From NCBI GenBank assembly GCA_032358165.1, contig JAALGY010000032.1, positions 1,302,001-1,366,000 on the forward strand: 64,000 nucleotides of DNA, written 5' to 3'. Below the pieces are notes generated by a model. The model was not told the DNA's origin. It did not search any database and was given only the letters and a program-made list of their open reading frames with translations. Each line of letters begins with the position of its first letter. Positions within the stretch are counted from its first letter, which is position 1. Shown here one piece after another: positions 46,189 to 63,900 of the stretch. This stretch comes from Diplosphaera chodatii (Eukaryota > Chlorophyta > Trebouxiophyceae > Prasiolales > Stichococcaceae). A program made the translations under genes and the position numbers.

Positions 46189-46773
46189 GCGGGCGTGGCC
46201 ACAGACCGGTGGTCACGACACTCGCGTTTGTATCCTCAGTGTTGGCGGACGTCAGAACTGCACTTCTGTCAGTTCTCTGTACTCTGATCCAGCGGATAGA
46301 TCAGCTTGCTGCCTTCCGCGAGGCGGGAGCTCATATGTGCTTGCGGTGCATCATGCAGTTGTACTATCGCGCCCTGCGCGTCTGCAGAGAAGATCCAGCA
46401 GCAGCAGAACGCACAACCTGTAAAACAGAGTGTCCTTTTGCAAGCCTGCCTGGTCACGTCGTCAGGGCTGGCGGCTGCAGGATGTCTGTGAACCTGCCTC
46501 CTTTCCCACCACCGCCAGCTGCACTGGCGGATGGCGGCTCGATGTAAGATCCAGCAAAATACAACCTCTGACATCCATGTCGCTGAAGCACCTCTGTAAG
46601 CGTCATTGTGCAGCTCCACTTCACGTGAATTTGCGTGAACCTGCGCACCTCTGCAAGCGGCTGTTCAATCAGTGAGGCCTGAACCTCGCAGGCATCCCGA
46701 CCACCATCTGTTGAACATGAGGCTTGGCCGCTGATCGTGCGTGCCGCCGTCGTCGGGGCCGTTCATCTCTACC
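46189..46773. other. Intergenic spacer, tandem genes
   Basis: This 585-bp gap holds the 3' flank of the HA gene, with a TGTAA motif near 46420 (the usual green-algal poly(A) signal), and the promoter of threonine deaminase. No gene is seen. Confidence 0.4.
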
Positions 46774-49700
46774 ATGTCTGTGCTGGTCGCTGCACCCAGT
46801 CTCGGTCACCGACCACATCTGCCATCTGCGCACGCCGTGGACGCAGCATGCAGACCGCAGTTGCCCAGCTCTCGACCCTGCAGCGACGCCGTCAACAGCC
46901 AGCCGGGAGGCCTGCAGCGCAGCTGTTGTGCCAGAACGGCTCGCAGCGCACTCTCAGCGACAGCCGCCACAGAACAGCAAACCCAGGGCACTGCCGCACG
47001 GTTGCCTTCTCCAGAAGCAAACGTTGAGGCGGCACCTGGCAACGGCGCGTACCTCCTAGCAGAGGAACATGAATGGGCACCCGAAGCATTTCACGTTGAA
47101 CCTGGGGAGCTGTCCTCGGTGGACCGGCATACAACCACAGCGGACCACGCCACGCCATTCCGGTGCAGCGGGTGTACGCGGCCAGAGTGCCAGGTGAGCA
47201 AGCTGTGCTCGTGCTGTCGCCTTCATTAAACTCTGAGCATCTACAGGGGGAGTGCGTCAGTTGCAAGAGGCTGCATGGGCTGTTGCAGGGCCCTGACGGT
47301 TGCACAGCCATTGATTGGAGTACTTCAGCAACGGCTGCCAGTGACTACTTGCGGCAGATCCTGCGGGCCAGGGTATATGAAGTCGCGGTGAGAGGCTGCA
47401 ACTTCATTGGCTCAGCTATTGCCTGTGGTCAGGCTTCGACGCTGGTGCAGAGGATGCATCTGACCACAGCAGCAGATGGTATGTTTCTGCGAGTGCAGGT
47501 GCAGACACCGCTAGAGGAGGCCAAGCAGATGTCTGCCCAGCTTGGCAACACTGTGCTACTCAAACGTGAAGACATGCAGCAGGTGACCCACCTCAGCATT
47601 TCCAGCGCACGGCATGACCCTTGGTCAGCCTTACAGGATGGCACAGAGTAAGTGCCCGTGTGCAGGTGTTTTCCTTCAAATTACGGGGCGCCTTCAACAA
47701 GATGGCCCAGCTCACACCAGAGGAGCTCGCACGCGGCGTCATTACGTCCTCAGCTGGAAATCATGCACAGGGTGTAGCTCTGGCAGCCAGCCACTTGGTG
47801 AGCAGTTGCTGCTCTACCATGATTGCCTCACCTATGCACCTCCTGCATGAAGGCAAAGCCCACAGGCGCAGCGTGTGTGGCACGGTGGCTGTGTAAGTTG
47901 ACTGACATTGTTCAGCCCTCCGCAGGGCTGCGAGTCCCTGATCTGCATGCCGCTCACGACGCCGCAGATCAAGATAGATGCGGTGCGCCGCCTGGGCGGC
48001 ACCGTGCAGCTGGTCGGCGAGTCGTACACAGAGACCCAGACGTATGCCTGGGTGAGCGACCGATGCTACCATCGTGTTGACTTCATCAAAACTGCATTTG
48101 ACCATGCTGGGTCATGCACAGGCAGACACCTTCTGCGCCACAGTGTTGCTGAGCTGGCTGAGTGTCGCTGGGCATCTCTCGGTATGCAGCGCGTGTTTTT
48201 CACTGTGGATTTTGACTCGCTTGATGTTTTTGCAGGAGCGCGCGCAGGCCGAAGGGCGGGTGTTCATTGCACCATACGATGACCCATATACCATTGCGGG
48301 CCAGGCCACCGTGGGAATGGAGATTCTGAGCCAGGTGAGCATGCGTCAATTACCTGTGCAGATGTAGTTCTAGGGCGACGCTGGTGCCTCATTTGCGTCA
48401 ACTCGCGCACCGTCCCTGGTACACTGACAGCAGCAGGCCTGCATGGCAGGTGCCCGACCCAGCGGCAGTGTCAGCGATCTTCGTGCCTGTTGGAGGCGGC
48501 GGGCTGATAGCCGGCATTGCAGCATATGTGAAGTGGATCCGCCCTGACATCAAGATCATTGGTGTTGAGCCCACAGGTGCCTGGCATGCCGAGCACCCCT
48601 GTGTGTGCACTATGGAATGACTTACTACTGGTTGCGGTCACGGCACGCTCCAGCTGATCAGATTGCACACAAATGCATTATGAAAGCTGATATGTCCTGA
48701 GTAGGCGCCAATGCTATGGCCATCTCGCTGGCCCGCGGCCGGCGCACCACGCTGGCCAAGGTTGACGCCTTTGCTGATGGCGTCGCCGTGAAGACGGTGC
48801 GGAAGGCAGTGGTACTCCATGCAGCAGTGTTGGGGCGGCTGCAAGCTGAGTCCCCGTCCTCGTTTCGATGTGTGCAGGGCGCACCGCAGCACTGCTGATG
48901 TGACCCTGACCAACGCCTGCAGGTGGGCCAGGAAACGTTTAGGGTGTGCAGGGAGCTGGTGGAAGGCGTTGTGTTGGTCAACAACGCGGCGATCAGCGGC
49001 GCCATCCGCGACGTGTATGCCGAGACACGCACTGTGCTCGAGCCCGCTGGCGCGCTGGCAGTCGCTGGCGCCCGCGCCTACCTGCAGCGGCACCGCTGCA
49101 AGGTGGGCAACCTACTGCAGGGTGGCGTCGCACGCTGCATGCTTGCCCTGGTCCGGTTATTGCTGCAGCGATGCGGCGGCAGGACAAGTGCCCTCCTTTC
49201 AAACTGGTTCGAGGTCACCGTACATATGTGTGCTTCCGGAATATCCACAGTGTGGTCTCGGTGCGCAGGGCGAGACAGTTGTGGCGGTCACCAGCGGCGC
49301 CAACATGAACTTTGATCGGTTGCGGCTGGTGTCGGAGCTGGCCCAGGTGGGCGCACGCCGGGAGGCCATGCTGGCCACCACCATCCCCGAGGTGACCAGT
49401 GAACAAGCTCCTATTTATGGATCAGCCTGCACCTGGAACTGCTGTCACCCTACTCGTGCCACTGGCTGTCACGGTGTGTGTTTGCATGTGCAGGCGAGGG
49501 GAGCATTCCTAGACTTCATTGAGACGGCACTTGCAGATACCGGCATCCCCATCACCGAGTTCAAGTACAGGCACGTCCTGCACGACCTGGAAGCTGTTGC
49601 AGCCCTTTACCGTTGGGCTGCCATCTTGTGAGCAGATGCACCAACACAGGTCCTGATCGTGCCATTGCGCTGTTACGTGACACAACAGGTACTCGGCAGG

Positions 49701-50572
49701 CAGAGTCGCGCATATCCTGTTCTCCATTGGCATCAGCGCCGACGAGGAGTTGGCGGGGTTGATGCAGCGGATGGAGGCGCGCGGCTTCGCCACTCGCGAC
49801 CTGTCCAGCATCGAGGCAGCCCAGGTGTGCAACCCCGTGCTCAACACTCCTGCTAAAAGTGCATGTGCCAAGGCATAGACTTCATAGACTTCGTTGCCTG
49901 CTGTGCAATCCACACAAAGGTGTTCTCGGCCAAGGACTTTGTCGACTGCAGTCGGGGGGACGGTGGCTACACTGAAACATCTCACCCCATGCTGCAGGTG
50001 CACTTGCGCCATCTGGTGGGCGGGAGGGCGCGCAGCTACACTGGCGAGCTGCCCGACGAACGCATCTTCCAGGTGCGCAGCAGGCCGCCGTACCGACCAT
50101 GGTTCAGGCCGGGGCACGTAGTGATCCCAGCAATGTGCAGGCAGCCCAGCACTGTGCAGGCGATGTGCAGGCTGAGCCCGATGTGTGGGAGAGTGTCCTG
50201 CAGGTGGAGTTCCCCGAGCGATCAGGGGCACTGGTCAAGTTCCTGCGGGTGCTCAACCCGGTCTGGAACATCTCCTTGTTCCACTACAGACAGTCGGGCA
50301 ACCGCGCCTCCACCATCCTGCTGGGCCTGCAGGTTGGTCTGCACCCTGCTTGCTGTCAGCTCGCAGATGCAGCATGGTGCAATCGCCATATGTTGAGGTG
50401 CAGACGGTGCTGTTTTTGCAGCGTGCTGACACTTCTGTCTTCATGTCAATGGCAGCTCCCGGCAGCAGACGAGCACCGCTTCACGGAGGCAGTGACTGCC
50501 CTGGGAGCTGACTATTCCTTCGAGCCACTGCCGGAGGATGCGCAGAGCATCTTCGAGATGTTCATACAGTGA
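46774..50572 (+). CDS. ilvA: Threonine deaminase (biosynthetic threonine dehydratase), plastid
   Basis: Fifteen exons: 46774-47193, 47289-47387, 47499-47582, 47666-47797, 47926-48051, 48236-48334, 48450-48576, 48705-48796, 48923-49102, 49269-49391, 49494-49570, 49704-49824, 49998-50072, 50204-50332 and 50456-50572, about 666 residues. The first ~150 residues are Ser/Ala/Arg-rich, as in a transit peptide, starting [14 protein letters not shown]. The PLP lysine lies in [12 protein letters not shown] (about Lys206) and the phosphate loop is VGGGGLIAG (334-342). The C-terminal third has two ACT-like regulatory modules ([16 protein letters not shown] and [16 protein letters not shown]), so isoleucine feedback control is expected. 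The enzyme makes 2-oxobutanoate from threonine for isoleucine synthesis. Intron 11 needs a GC donor (TACAG|gcacgt) to keep ITEFKYR in frame. Confidence 0.95.
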
Positions 50573-50833
50573 TCAGCCACATACAGGGAATCTGAACAGC
50601 CTTGGCCATCGCAGATGCAGCATTGCTTGCATTGACACCGCAACTATTCTTTGTGACCAAGGTGGCCCACAGGGCAGGGCAACAGGAGTAGTGAAAGTGC
50701 TGCACACATTTCCTCAGCTTTGTGTGTAGGTCAACACGGAACCCTAGGCTGAACCTCTAGGTCCTGGTTCAGCGCATTTCGGGCGTATGCTGAATAGTCT
50801 GATATGGATGCCACAGCTGTGAGCATCTAGTAG

Positions 50834-54339
<3,506 letters not shown>

Positions 54340-54916
54340 CCCCCAGCGTCTGTGGAAACGTCGGCTGCCACCAGTAGCTCGCCTCGCTGCAGACACAGGA
54401 CCAGCAACAGTGCCTCTGCCATTGTGTTACGTGTTGAACTTACGCATGCACCGTCAGCTACAAGTGCCATGCCTGATGACCATGCGCATGCTGCAGCGAA
54501 GGCGGCCACCCACCTATCAGGACAGATTGCGGGGATCTGAATGCTGACTTGGAGATGCTACCTATACCTGCAATAGCACAGCACTGTATAGCGTAGGTGA
54601 TCAGGTTGTTGCAACACTCTCATGATCTACTTGCCATCAGCTGCGCCTGCAGACGAACCTGAAACTTGGCCAGCACACTTGGCGGCGATCTGCATGAGAC
54701 CATGCGCATGCCAGATTGGCAGTCGCTGCTATGCAGTCGTGCAACTCATCGGTGCAAATGGTATATGATCTTGTTGTGGCTCCAGGTAGGTTGCTCATTG
54801 GCCGCCATGATGCGAAGCAGGCACCTACAAGCGCCAATGTTCAGCTTTCACGGTACCAAACTCGTATCTAAGATGTGACGGGTTGTCAGACGATGTAGCA
54901 TTGACGTGTTTGCACC
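54340..54916. promoter_or_regulatory. Divergent intergenic region (ArgRS / GCN1)
   Basis: The ArgRS and GCN1 start codons face away from each other 577 bp apart. Both promoters must be here, apart from any missed ArgRS leader exon. No recognised motif such as a GCN4-type TGACTCA site is obvious. Confidence 0.45.
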
Positions 54917-57900
54917 ATGGCGGAGTCCATCATGGAGGCTGCTTTCACTGCATCAAGACTATCGGGCAAAGCTCGCCTGCAGCTGTGGAACCTCACGCTG
55001 GCCCAAGCTGCTCGGGATGCAGGTCATATCTGATGTCCATCAGCAACGTCTGCCTGACCGCCGTTGACGTGTATATGCACACTTGATGTCCTGAGCATGC
55101 GCAAATGGCCGCTGACATGCATGCGCATGCTGAGCTGCAGAGTTTCTGGAGGCACATGCGGCGGACTTGGTCAGCATTGTTTTCGAGACGCTGCCGACAT
55201 ACAGGGATGCAGCATCACGGCGTGCCGTGTATGGCTTCCTGCGTGAAGCGGTTGCCGCATCGGACGCCTTCTTGAGGACATTTGCTGCGTCACTCATCAA
55301 ATGCGACCCCATGAAGCGTTCGCACCAGGTGGCTTGCGATGCGCAAGCATGTCGGACCACCCACTGTGTGAAAGGCACGGCGTAAGAATGCTTGGAGCAT
55401 GCTCCCATTACCACCATGCAGGAGTGCGTTGTGCTGCTCTCCTGGAATGACTTGCTGCTGTGGCAGCTGCGGCTGCCAGCCGCTGCTAAGGCAGCCGCTC
55501 GCATTGTCATCAGCCAGCTTGCCGTCCTGGACAGCCTGGTCACCCATCGCAAGTGGCAGCGCATCTCACAACGGGCCGGCGCGGTGCTGCGTGACAAGCC
55601 AGTGCTGCTGGACGACTATGTCAGCGCCGCTCACGCAGGTGATCCGGCAGCCAGCAACTTACGCGTTGTACCATAATTGACCCCTTGATTGCTTCAGAAA
55701 CTCCGTTTGCAGCTTGCTCATTGTCACATTGCTCCGCTGCGGCAGGGTCGCCTGCAGCTACGTGCCTGGTGCTACAGCACATTGCTAGCAGCCCTGAACA
55801 GCAATCAGCACACCGCCCGGCGCTGCTGGCTGGCTATGTGGAGCATGTTCTGAATGCAAAGACGCCGCAGGATACAGCCAGGCTGAATGCTTACGGCCCT
55901 CTGCTTGCGGGGGTGACACGTGACGAGTTTGCAAATGTGCTGCTGCCGGCAGCACAGCGGATGATGAAGCGCAGCCCAGATGTCACGCTGCCCACAGTCG
56001 CCATGCTATGCCGCTGCGTGCGCCTTGACCTCAGCAACTACGCTGCAGCAATCGGGGAGCCAGCCGCTCAGCTCTGTCGGCATGCGAAGGAGCCTGTAAG
56101 GTGCAGCGGATGTCACGGTCTATGCTAGATGCTAGATGCATACACAAGCATGCCTTGCGTGCGCCGTCCTAAGTAGGTCAAGGTAGACGGGCCTGATGGT
56201 ATTCTGTTTTGATGTGTGGCACTCGTGCATGCAGATCTGCGGCTGCAGCCACTTTGGGTGCTTTAGCAGCAGATGTCAGCGACAAGCAGGCTGTCAGCGC
56301 AACAGCGGCCAGCATGCTGGATGTGCTGGAAGGTAGATCCCCCGGCGGCAAGCTGAAGTCGGCACCAGAACGCAGCGGCATGCTTGCAGGTGTGCAGGCT
56401 CTTGCAAATGCGCCTGGCAGCAGTGCCAGCATGCACGACACTGCTGAAGGAGTGGTGCAGCGGCTGCTGGGCATCTACAAGGCCGAGGCCAACGAGGAGG
56501 TCAGTATGAAACTGCCTTGTGCTGGTGGCCTAGCAACACAGATGAGTTCACCATCGTCCCTTCATGTTCCCGGCCTCAATGCAGTGTGGTGCAAGCTGCA
56601 GGTCAAGCTGTCACTACTTGCCGCCTTGGGCGCATGGCTGCAGCGACTGCAAAAGCTGCCGGAAGCAGTGCTGGTGCACTTTCGGGGCGGGCTGAAGGAG
56701 AAGGAGACCCTGCGGCGTGCCCACCTCCGGTCCCTTGCGCAGGTCATTGCTCATTCCCTCATCACACCATCGACACCGGGCGAACTGCCCTCTTGCTATG
56801 ACAGTGCTTGTAAACTGTCGTTGCAAAGTTACAACACTTGCGCAGGTCCTGCTGGCCGCTCCTGAGCTTGCGAAGGAGGCGGCACCGCTGGCAGACGCTG
56901 TTGCGCCTATCCTGGCGGAAGCGGTGGCCAAGGCAGCGGTCCGCAGCGACGGTATTGCAGCGCTGTTGACCGTGGCGCTGCTGGCAGCCCAGGATGCTTC
57001 GGCAGCAGATCACAGCGAGAAACAGAAGGTCCGAGCCGATATGAGGTTCAATGTGAAGCACATGCGTGCAGGTTCCCCTGCTTCACCAGCACCAATGACG
57101 TTATTTGGCATGCTCCCTGTGCAGGTGTGGCAGTCTGCAGCCGGCAGGAACAGCCCGTTGCTGGCACCTGTGGCTTTGGCGCGCCTCTCAGATTCAGATG
57201 TGGTGCTGCTGCCGCCATTGGCAGAGGTGCTGCTCATGCAGCACGGCGATCGCATTGACGCTGCAGCGACGGCAACAGTTTGCCAAGCTTTGGTGTTCGC
57301 AGGGCTGCACCATGTGCGGCAAGCGCGTCGTGCTACGACCACAACAATAGTCAGATGTGTCACGCAGGCGCCATCTGTTGCAGGTGTGCTGTGCCACAGT
57401 CTGCCATACGCAGTCCTATACAATAGTGGTGCAGTCATGAACATGTATCACGTCGTCAGGATATGATGCCAACAAGATCTGCTGCAATGTCTGCAGGTCT
57501 GCTGCTGGCTGCAGTTCAGCAGTGGCTGCACCAGCCCTGGGCTGGTCCAGTTTACATCGATGGAGCTGACGAGAGCGGCATATCCAGGGTAAGCGGATTG
57601 TGCGAGTGGCTGCTGCCAGCAAGCAGACTGTCTGTCGGAATGCTATCGTGGTCATCAATCCCATGAATCAGTACTGCTAACTTCTCCCATGCAGGCAGTC
57701 GTGGCCCACCGCTTCAGCATGCTGCTGCTGGCGCTCACGCAGCCCGCCAGCAATGAGTTGGGAACAGACTTTGTCGTGCACCTGGCGCTGGCAGCTTGTC
57801 ATCCTGTGATCATTCTGGCTGGGCGCCCTTCTCGAGCTCGCCCTGTGTGGGCGCGCCTGCGGCGCCGCCTGGAAACTGCACCCACAGCCTTGGCAGGTGG

Positions 57901-60900
57901 GTCAGGCTGTGTGCTATCTGCTGGTCAGAACAACAGGGTTTGACAACCTGGCTCAATGCCCCTCGTTGCACACCCAATGACTGCTCCTCGTCGTAGTCTC
58001 ATATGGTGCTTCTGCTGTGCAGCTGATCCCAGCGCAGCCGTCGGCATACTGCTGGGCGAGCAGGGAAGTGGCAGCAGCTCCGCATCACAGAAGCAGGCCG
58101 GGCTGGCAGCGCTGCGCGTATGCATGGCAGAGGCGCCCGAGGCGCTGTTTCCGCCATTGCAAGCCTGGCTCGAAGCACAGTTGCAGCGCTCAGATCACGA
58201 TGCGCTGCTGCCCAGCGATATCGCCAAGTGGGCAGCGCCAGAGGGCATGCTTGCTGCAGAGGTGGGCACCCAGAATGGTTTCGTCGCCGAGGTCGTGGCG
58301 GACAAGAACATCCGGAAGGTAGGTCCCATGCGTACGCTATGCCGCATTCCAGGTTGCATGATTTACGCTGACACAGGATCATCGCATGCTTTGCTTGCTC
58401 AGCCATCTTCATCAACCAGACAGATGTCTGACAAACACTGCTTGCGCTGCAGCCGCGTGGTCGCTTCAAGAACGACTATGATGACGACGATGAGAAGCCA
58501 TCTAGCAAGCCAGCAGTGGTGCGGCCATCACAGAAGCCGGCCTCGAAGCCCGGTGGCAAGCCAGGGGCGAAGAAGGACCCAGCCGCAGAGCGCCGCGCTC
58601 GGCTACTGGCTGAGGAAGCTGAGGTAACCATCGATTTTCGGGGCAACTTCTGTGCAAGCAGGTGCATGCCTGCGGCCCCTGGTGATCCTGACATGTGAAT
58701 GCTGGTTTGCAACTCGGGTGGGTGACTGTAGGTGCGGGTACACGTCAATGGCATCAAGCACCGCTTGGACGGGGGTCTTGCAGTCTTGACGGCAGCGGCG
58801 GCAGGCAGCGTACCTTTCACGGCGGAGCATCTGGAGGAGATGGGGCCGCTGGCTATGCCCCTGCTGCCCAGCCCGCTGGTGGGAGAAGTTGCCGCCTGGG
58901 CTGCAATCAGGGCGATGGCCGCCGCGCTGCCAGGGGGCCTGGGCACCGCCGCAACCGCAGTGGCGACTGCACTTCGCCTTGTTGCCCTGCAGACAGCCAC
59001 AGGCACGTCTACACATGTGCTGGGCCTTAGGAACACAATTGTTTGTCAGAGAGGCTCACCAATGCAGATGAGCATTGCTGCGTGCCAGCACACATTTGGG
59101 TGATGGGGCTGTATTGGGGGATTTAGCAGGGTGTCGGGTGGTCGTGGCGTGCGCTGGCTGACATTAAGTTCCCTGTTTTGCTACGTGCAGGCTACCCTTC
59201 GCACAAGGAGTTGGCAGCCCACCCTGCCATGAAAGCCTCGGTAGGTGCCATGGCAGCAGCAACAGCAGCGAAGCAGCCGCTGGCAGGTCCTGTTTGGGAC
59301 TTCCTCTTCCCCATCGTGCAGGTATGCTCCAGTGCCAGACAACGTTTGTGTACGGTCTCTGCATGCGCCTGGTCATTCTGTCAGTTGCTGTGGTCCTTTT
59401 ATTTGCGCGCGCGCCTTTGGTCCAGGAATGGACAGGGCACGAGAGCAGCGGCAATGTCAGTTCACTGCGAGTGCAGGCACTGCTCAGCTCGCGGGTGCAC
59501 ACCCCACTGCATGAGGCAGCACTTGGCATCATCGTGCCACACGTGGCGCCGGGCATGCCCCTGCCGCGCGGCAGGACCCTGTCGCTGCTGTACCACCTGC
59601 TCAGCGTGGTGCCCACGTACAGGTCAGCAAGTTCACACCCTCGTGCAAGTGTCCACCAGGTTGAGAGCCGTAGGACCAGGATCACCCCCAATGCTTGCTC
59701 ATGATGTGCAAGTCAAGAAGCACTGCTGTGCATCCTGCAGGGACCGGGCGCAGCCGCTGCTCAACAGCCTGTGCGCTGGGGTTGAAAATGTCGAGGTGCC
59801 TGCTGCGATCAGCGGCCTGCTCGCAGCATCAGCGCATGTGCGGGCAGCGGCTCTGGCGGCGCTGCCGTCGGTGCCGTTGCTGGCTGCTGGCGAGTGCCCT
59901 GCAGATGCTGAGGTGGCGGCCGTTCTGTGGCTTGCCCGCTTCGATGCTTCTCCTGGTGAGGGTCCGCAGGGGCATGATTACATGCGGACACCATGGTACA
60001 CAATGAGCTGATTTGTACTGGGTGTGCGCAGCCAGGATGGCAGCCAAGCTGAAGAAGTCAGCCAAATCATGTCTGCTTCTGCTCATGCAGCCAATGCAGA
60101 TGCAGCCCAGGCACTGTGGGAGGATGCGGGCGCTGCGCTGCCTGACGACTATGCAGCAGCGCTCATCCCATACCTGGGCCATCAGCACGAGGATGTGCGC
60201 TCTGCAGCGGCTGACGGCTTGGCCGCTGCTGTCGAGGTGTGCAGCATGTGCACAACTTTCTTGCCATGCATGGGGGTTTGCTGTCGCACCAGTGGACACA
60301 GGGAGTGGCCCCAACGGTGCGTGTATGGTGGTGTAGGAGCACCCCAGCAGCGCTGGCAGCGCTCTGGACCACCTGACTGCTGGGTACGCTGGAGCAGGCA
60401 TCAAAGCACGCAACGGCACAGCACAAGCGCTGCGCGCCCTGGCACCCCTGCTGGGACAGCCGCAGGTGCGAAGTAGTTCGGTGTGTTCATCAGCTGTCAA
60501 GTCCAGAGCCATGCCACTGTAGACCTCCCGTTCGATACTCTTTGTGGGGCTGGGCTTCTCACCAATTGCCGCTGCGATGTTGCTGCAGGTGCAGCCTGCG
60601 CTGGACTTTCTCCTAGCCTCGGGTCTGGGGGATCCAGATCCAGATGTACGCGAGCTGATGGTCACCGCAGGTACCGTGTGGTTGCTGACTTACCAGTCAC
60701 CAGCACTTTGTTGGTAGGAGCAACTTGTGCACCTTCGGATTCCAAGCGGTGTGCCCCTCCCACAAGGTGCCCCTCTGCCACAAGGTGCCCCTCCCACAGC
60801 AGCATGGCTCACCGAAACTGTGCCATGCTCAGGTGTGGCGCTGGTGGATGCGCACGGCGGCCAGCACTCGGCCCCCATGTTGGCGCTGTTTGAGCAGTAT

Positions 60901-63900
60901 TTGGAGGGCTCGGCGGCAGCTGGAACTGATGCGGACACATACGATCGGGTCAGGGAGGGCCTCGTGGTGCTGCTGGGGACGTTGGCGCGCCACTTGCCAC
61001 CCCAGGATCCCAAGGTGCAAGCTTGCCCACAGCTACCCCTCATCAGTTCACGACTGCAGCTTGGGTGAATTTACGCATTTCACACATTTGTCGCACGGCA
61101 GCAGTATGACTTTACAATGGGTGGAGCCTCTCTACTCATCATGTGAACTGACATGCTGCAGGTTCGTTCGATTGTTGAGACGCTCCTGGAGGTTCTCACG
61201 ACGCCGAGTGAGGCAGTGCAGCGTTCGGTGTCAGGCTGCCTGCCGCCACTGATGGGTGGCCTCGGAGCGGACGCTGAGTACATCGCTTCACTGGTGCAGC
61301 GCCTCCTGGCAATGCTGTCGGCGGATCGTTATGGCGACAGGTACCAGGCTGGCTCCTCTGTACATGAAGTTCGACTTCCATCACGTCCTTGCTCAGCATG
61401 TTACCCAAGGCATGTTCAAAAATGCTTACCTGGCTGCCTGTCCTCTGCCAGGCGCGGTGGTGCTTTTGGCATTGCCGGTGTGGTGAAGGGCCTCGGCATC
61501 CTGTCGCTGCGCGCTCATGGCATAATGGATGCTTTGAAGGCTGGCATCGAGAACAAAAGCAATCCGAAGGTGTGCACCTCTGTGTCCATGCGGAGCACAC
61601 ATATACGTTGCTTTGCTTGAGAAGCTGCACTGCTTGGCTCCTGTAGGTTCTGTGCACAGCAGATCGGCAAACGTTGGCCTAGTGGTGGCTGTTGACCACA
61701 TGCATTGGGACTCGCAATGCAGGCAAGGGAAGGGGCACTGTTTGCTTTCGAGTGTTTGGTGGACAAGCTAGGACGGCTGTTCGAGCCATATGTCATCCAC
61801 ATCCTGCCGATGCTGCTGGTGGCCTTCGGTGATGGGGATCCCTCCGTGCGGGAGGCAACCGATGGTGCCTCGCGTGCCATCATGTCCCAGCTGTCTGGCC
61901 AAGGTATGCCCGTCTTTGGCAGGGTGCAAGATGCCTCACACTGTCGATGGGCCTGTGGGGTGTGGCCATTCCGAGGGAATATCCATGGCATTACTGACTA
62001 TCACATATCCTGCTGAACATGAGATGTTTGAAGACCATGCTTGCAGGCTCATGGGGAGCCCTCGAATATCCAGCAATCAGATTTAAAGCTCATTCTTTGT
62101 CGCTTATCTGCACAGGCGTGAAGCTGGTGCTGCCGGCGCTGCTCAAGGGCGTGGAGGACAAGGCGTGGCGCACCAAGCAGGGCAGCATCCAGCTGCTGGG
62201 CGCCATGGCCTACTGCGCGCCCAAGCAGCTGTCGCAGGCACTGCCCACCATCGTGCCCAGGCTGTCCTCGGTGCTGGCCGACCCGCACCCCCGCGTGCAG
62301 ACTGCCGCGCGCGCTGCCCTGGACGAGGTGCAATTCCTGCCACTTGTGCTGCCCCAACAGCCTGCATCACTTCCGCCATGCTGACGACGCCATCAACGTT
62401 CTGCAATATGGTCACGCTGGCGATGTGCAGCAGCAGTAAAGGCACCCTGATGGTCTACTGCAGGTCGGCTCTGTGATCAGGAATCCGGAGGTTTCTGTCC
62501 TTGTGCCAACGCTGCTGGCTGCCATTGCGGACCCGGCTAAGCACACGCGCAACACCTTGGAGGTGAGGCTACTGTTGCTTTGCACTGCAGAGCGCGCTGC
62601 TCTCAACTGTCTGTCCAGCTTGCAGGCCCCGTGGCCTCACTGTAGCACACTTTGCAGCCTCCAAGCGGAACAGCTGATGTTCTGCAGGTGCTCCTGGACA
62701 CTGTGTTCATCAACACAGTGGATGCCGCCAGTCTTGCGCTGATTGTGCCGGTCGTTGCACGCGGGTTGCGGGACCGCTCCGGCGATGCCAAACGCAAGGC
62801 GGCGCGCATTGTCGGCAACATGTGTGCACTCATCAACGAGCCCAAGGTCCGATGCACCGCTGCTGCTCAAGTCACAGCATGATTATAGTCTGTGTGCTGA
62901 TGATGCAAAGCAACAGCCGATTGCCTCTCACTGACTTTGACGACACTGCTGCAGGACATGTCGCCATATGTGGGGCTGCTGATGCCGGAGCTGCAGTCGG
63001 CTGTGGTGGACCCGCTCCCGGAAGTGCGCGCCACCGCAGCCCGTGCTCTGGGGTCGCTGTTGCGTGGCATGGGCTCCGAGCACTTCTCCGATCTGGTGCC
63101 CTGGCTGCTTGCGACGCTGCGCTCCGAGGTGCGGCCTAGCAATGCGCTGTTCTGCGGATCACCCTTCTACATGCTGTCACCCCTGCCATTGCTACCATGT
63201 CGACATGAGTGTGTTGCTGGTAGCGACACGTGGGTGTGGGCACACACCCTGTGACATACCACAGCAGCAGTCTGCCACCCATCCTTGCGATGTGACGAGG
63301 TGCAAGCAATAAAGGGATGTACTTGATGCAAACCCTTTGCCATGCGCAGGGCTCTGGCGTGGAGCGGTCCGGTGCGGCGCAGGGGCTGGCGGAGGTGCTG
63401 GGGGTGCTGGGCCCCGAGTACCTTGCGGGCCTGCTGCCCGACATCCTGGCCACCTGCAGCGCCAAGGCCGCCGTCGCGCGGGAGGGCAGCCTCACCCTGT
63501 TCAAGTTCCTGCCGCTGGCCATGCCGGACGAGTGCCAGGTGAGCACCTTCACAGCTCGCTGGTGTGACCTTGCGCACACCTCCGCAGCTGCGGCGGCAAG
63601 CTGGCTCCTCGGAGCAGGGGTTGAACGGTGCATGTTGCTGCATATGCCATATCAAAGGGGTTGCCAGTGGCGTCCCTATGATGCGCTTGAATAGCCTCCA
63701 GTGGCCTACCAGTCATCGCCACGAACGAGCATGCTGGTAGGCAGTCGGACACAGGTTGTATGTTGCTTTTTGATCCAAAAGGCAACATACACGAGGGAGC
63801 ACATCGCTCGGATCTGTCAAGCAGCCGCGGGTGCATCATGTGCCGTCTGTGCGACAGGCGCACCTGGAGGCGGTGCTGCCGGCGGTGCTGGGGGGGCTGG

